Shown one piece after another: positions 5,221-7,342 of a DNA stretch of 7,342 nt. The position numbers and the translations under genes are program-made. Within the stretch, counting starts at the first letter, position 1, and every line of letters begins with the position of its first letter. The stretch spans positions 1-7,342 of the forward strand of contig JAFAHP010000381.1 of NCBI GenBank assembly GCA_019237175.1, written 5' to 3'. Under the pieces are notes generated by a model that saw only the letters and a program-made list of their open reading frames with translations, did no database searches and was not told the origin of the DNA. The stretch is from Alphaproteobacteria bacterium (GTDB taxonomy: Bacteria > Pseudomonadota > Alphaproteobacteria > ATCC43930 > CGMCC-115725).

Positions 5221-6624
5221 TCAGTCCCGCCGCAACAGATCAAAAGCGATCGAGATGCGGCGCTGCGACGAGACGAACGGAACCGTGTTGTGAAAGAAAT
5301 AGCCCGGGAACAGAAGAAGCCGTCCCTCCTTGGGTTGGATCCGCCGCATGAGTGGTTCGGACCGGCAGCCGAACCGTTGCGGCGGCCGGCCGAGTTCGAA
5401 CCAGCCGGCGCCGGCTCGGCCGGGATCGGCGACGACATCGGGCAACAACGGATAGTAGACGCCGCCGATATAGCCCGTGAAATGGACATGCGGATCGAGA
5501 TGGCCCTGCCCGGCGAGTCGCGTCGCCCAGCAGGCCAGCGCCCATTTATTCGGCAGCCGCTCAATAAACGGATGCGGCGGCTCGCGCGCGACCGTCTCGA
5601 TGTAAGCGATCACCGCCTCGCGCATCATCGTCTCGAAGGCCGCCATCGGCCCTTTGGGTTCGACAAAGAGTTCGCCGGTAATTTCGAGCGCATCGTTGTG
5701 GTAGGTCGGGTGGTCGCGCGGCGGCACCGCGAGGCTCGGATGGGCCTCGACATGAGCCACGAGCGCCTCGTTAAAGGCGGCGATACCGGGATACCCGGGA
5801 GGCGGTTTGGTAAAGTCGATGACGCGGACAAAGCGGTCGAAATCGAGGAGCGCGCACGCCTCCTGGTCGCGCCCGAGCTCGTGCAAGGCGAGCACCTTTA
5901 ATGCCGTGGCTTCAATGTTCCCGGGCTCGACGACCAGATAACGCTCGCACACGTCGAGCGCGTCCTGCCAGGAGCCCTGCTCCATCAACGCGTTCGCCAA
6001 ATTGCTGTAAACGTCGATGCGGTGGCCGGGCAGGGCGAGGCACCGGCGATAAGCCGCGATGGCTTCGTCCAGCTGTTGCAGATCGTGAAGTGCGATGCCG
6101 AGGTCGCGCTCGCCTTCGGCCGTCGCGCGACAGGCGAGCCCGCGGCGATAGGATTCGACGGCTTCCGAAAGGCGGCCTAGAGCGCGCAGCGTGTTGCCGA
6201 GATTATGGTGCGCCTGCCAGAAATCGGGCCGTAGCGCCAGCGTCTTGCGATAGGCTGCGGCCGCCTCTTGGAGCTGCCCCGTCTGCCCGAGCGCGCTCCC
6301 GAAATTGTACTGGTATTCGGCGATCTCCGGCCTGGCCGCGACCGCGCGGCGGTGGAGCCCGGCGGCTTCCTCCATATCGCCCAACTTAAACGCGAGGGTC
6401 CCGGCGAAACTCAAGACGTCCGGACGGTTCGGCTGCAGCGTCAGCAGCTCACGACAAATTGCCAGGGCGCGGCGCGGCTGATCCGACTCGGCGAGCGACA
6501 TCGCTTCGCGTTGCAGGCGAGCCACCCGCATCACGACAGCGGCCGAGGGTGCGGCCGCGATTCGTTCCGCAGGGTGTCCTTTCTTCGCCAAATGCCTCTG
6601 AAGGCGGCGTTCTTTGCGCGACAT
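5221..6624 (-). CDS. TPR-repeat protein with C-terminal putative 2OG-Fe(II) oxygenase domain
   Basis: A 467-residue cytoplasmic-looking protein with no signal peptide. A basic N-terminus (MSRKERRLQRHLAKKG) leads to about six tetratricopeptide-type helix pairs (about 35-260), with typical units such as AEYQYNFGSALGQTGQLQEAAAAYRKTLALRP and AHHNLGNTLRALGRLSEAVESYRRGL. The C-terminal part (about 270-467) resembles the putative 2OG-Fe(II) oxygenase family PF13759: GHLDPHVHFTGYIGGVYYP (374-392) supplies the first metal ligands, LLLFPGYFFHNTVPF (436-450) the distal His445, and RRISIAF (455-461) the Arg for 2-oxoglutarate. The substrate is unknown; the TPR part may bind a protein partner. ATG 6624 is chosen for AGGGGAG 11 nt upstream. 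The frame is open to an ATG at 6837, but the extra 71 codons are AT-richer and unlike the family. Confidence 0.88.
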   Translation of the reverse strand: MSRKERRLQRHLAKKGHPAERIAAAPSAAVVMRVARLQREAMSLAESDQPRRALAICRELLTLQPNRPDVLSFAGTLAFKLGDMEEAAGLHRRAVAARPEIAEYQYNFGSALGQTGQLQEAAAAYRKTLALRPDFWQAHHNLGNTLRALGRLSEAVESYRRGLACRATAEGERDLGIALHDLQQLDEAIAAYRRCLALPGHRIDVYSNLANALMEQGSWQDALDVCERYLVVEPGNIEATALKVLALHELGRDQEACALLDFDRFVRVIDFTKPPPGYPGIAAFNEALVAHVEAHPSLAVPPRDHPTYHNDALEITGELFVEPKGPMAAFETMMREAVIAYIETVAREPPHPFIERLPNKWALACWATRLAGQGHLDPHVHFTGYIGGVYYPLLPDVVADPGRAGAGWFELGRPPQRFGCRSEPLMRRIQPKEGRLLLFPGYFFHNTVPFVSSQRRISIAFDLLRRD

Positions 6625-6997
6625 GCGCGCGGTATCTCCCCTGATCGACGGTGCTTTTTTGCCACAATGTCGCTTTTTTGCATGTGGGACAAGCTTTGCG
6701 ACACCGGGTGGATGCGACGCCATCATCCGCCTGACCGGTCTCGAAGAGGCTAGATTTAGACCGTCGTAGAAGAAGAATGAATCCAGATAATTCAATGACC
6801 TGGGTTTTACCAATTCGTTGATGTCAAATTGTAACATCTTTGAAGATCTAAATCTTTTTGTCTAGCTAGGTTGGGCAGGACTTAAGTCTTCTCTCCATCT
6901 AATTTCATCCGAACGATGGATGGTCGTTACCAGCTCACCCGGCGATCATCCGTCAACCTCTGATTTAAGAGGCAGGCAGCCGGGGGAGCGGCGAACG
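6625..6997. other. Divergent non-coding region between the TPR-oxygenase and porin genes
   Basis: This 373-bp gap is clearly AT-richer than its surroundings, especially 6755-6905, and should hold both divergent promoters and the porin mRNA leader. I could not find a -35/-10 pair good enough to call on either strand. It contains a perfect 10-bp direct repeat (6653-6681), an alternating ATCTT/AAGAT/ATCTT array (6836-6856), the perfect palindrome GACTTAAGTC (6879-6888) and a small CATCC/GGATG stem (6906-6922). A minus-strand frame runs through part of it but appears non-coding. Confidence 0.6.
6653..6681. repeat. Perfect 10-bp direct repeat GCTTTTTTGC, 19-bp period
   Basis: GCTTTTTTGC occurs at 6653-6662 and again at 6672-6681, starting 19 bp apart, just upstream of the TPR-oxygenase ribosome-binding site. 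On that gene's strand it reads GCAAAAAAGC. It could be a tandem protein-binding site or a phased A-tract pair; no function is shown. Confidence 0.4.
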
Positions 6998-7342
6998 ATG
7001 ACGAGAGCGCGGGCTACCGGATTACGCGCGACGATTGGCGGCTCAACCGCTATTTTGGCGTTGCTGACGGGTCTCGCCGCGGCAAGCGCCGACGAATTGT
7101 CGGATTTGCGCGCCAACCAGCAATTATTGCAGCAGCGCATCGACCAGTTGGCCGCGTCCCAGGCGGCGGCGGGGATACCGCAGCAGCAGGCGGCGGTCAT
7201 CGGCGGTCCGGTGGTGGCCGGCCAGCCCTCGATCGCCGGCAGCTTCCCGCGGTCCTTCTTGATCCCGGGAACCAACACCTCGATCGCGATCAGCGGCTTT
7301 GTCAAATACGACGCGATCGAATGGTTCCAGGGCGGAACCGTC
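6998..7342 (+). CDS. DcaP-like outer-membrane porin, N-terminal part only
   Basis: The first 115 codons of an open frame that continues past the window. A basic N-terminus and hydrophobic core (about 8-28) end in AAASA-DE, a good signal peptidase I site after residue 31. Residues 33-55 (DELSDLRANQQLLQQRIDQL) look like a short coiled coil. An Ala/Gln/Gly/Pro-rich linker follows. Residues 82-105 (SFPRSFLIPGTNTSIAISGFVKYDA) match the start of the barrel in DcaP-type trimeric porins, which carry small, often anionic, compounds across the outer membrane. GGGGGAG at 6982-6988 sits 9 nt before the ATG, a strong ribosome-binding site. The substrate cannot be told from this fragment. An alternative reading is another beta-barrel porin with a similar N-terminal coil. 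Confidence 0.8.
   Translation, partial: MTRARATGLRATIGGSTAILALLTGLAAASADELSDLRANQQLLQQRIDQLAASQAAAGIPQQQAAVIGGPVVAGQPSIAGSFPRSFLIPGTNTSIAISGFVKYDAIEWFQGGTV

Noticed and set aside
6625..6837. N-terminal extension of the TPR protein
   Set aside because: It is AT-rich compared with the rest and includes the direct repeat; a strong ribosome-binding site precedes the ATG at 6624.
6946..7305. Minus-strand frame opposite the porin start
   Set aside because: The plus strand encodes a signal peptide, coiled coil and porin motif with a good ribosome-binding site; the minus frame has no such support.
1..7342. CRISPR array, tRNA, rRNA or SRP RNA gene
   Set aside because: No regularly spaced identical repeats, no cloverleaf or T-loop motif and no SRP RNA tetraloop region were found on either strand by eye.

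Overview
The window reads as chromosomal DNA from a high-GC alphaproteobacterium. The gene order ffh-rpsP-rimM-trmD, the style of the encoded proteins and the interspersed palindromic repeats fit Rhodospirillales or a relative. No genus can be named from the sequence alone.

Layout. Positions 1-3241 (minus strand, read right to left) hold the housekeeping cluster ffh (SRP54 GTPase), rpsP (ribosomal protein bS16), rimM (30S maturation factor) and trmD (tRNA m1G37 methyltransferase, cut by the window start). They are tightly packed except where repeats intrude. A 26-bp imperfect inverted-repeat pair sits between rpsP and rimM. A roughly 107-bp double-hairpin element lies inside the 3' end of the rimM reading frame, where it adds about 39 residues but keeps the 4-base ATGA overlap with trmD.

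Positions 3242-3735 are a non-coding divergent region with a stable hairpin close to the ffh start and a 20-bp-spaced direct repeat. A LuxR/NarL-type regulator follows on the plus strand (3736-4482). Its receiver domain keeps the phospho-acceptor Asp but lacks the usual acidic pair and conserved Lys. Next, on the minus strand, is a REP-associated tyrosine transposase (RAYT, about 4552-5086) flanked by two inverted GTAG-type REP hairpins. It carries a one-base insertion that shifts the frame after the catalytic core.

Positions 5221-6624 (minus) encode a TPR protein with a C-terminal putative 2OG-Fe(II) dioxygenase domain. An AT-richer divergent region (6625-6997) with several small repeats separates it from the first 115 codons of a DcaP-like outer-membrane porin that runs off the window's right end.

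How the genes relate: ffh, rpsP, rimM and trmD are a translation and protein-targeting set probably transcribed together. The regulator, RAYT, TPR-oxygenase and porin are separate units and no shared pathway is evident. I did not see a clearly new defence or metabolic system. The most notable material is the repeat biology: an in-frame palindromic insertion in an essential-operon gene, and a nearly intact RAYT with its paired REPs.
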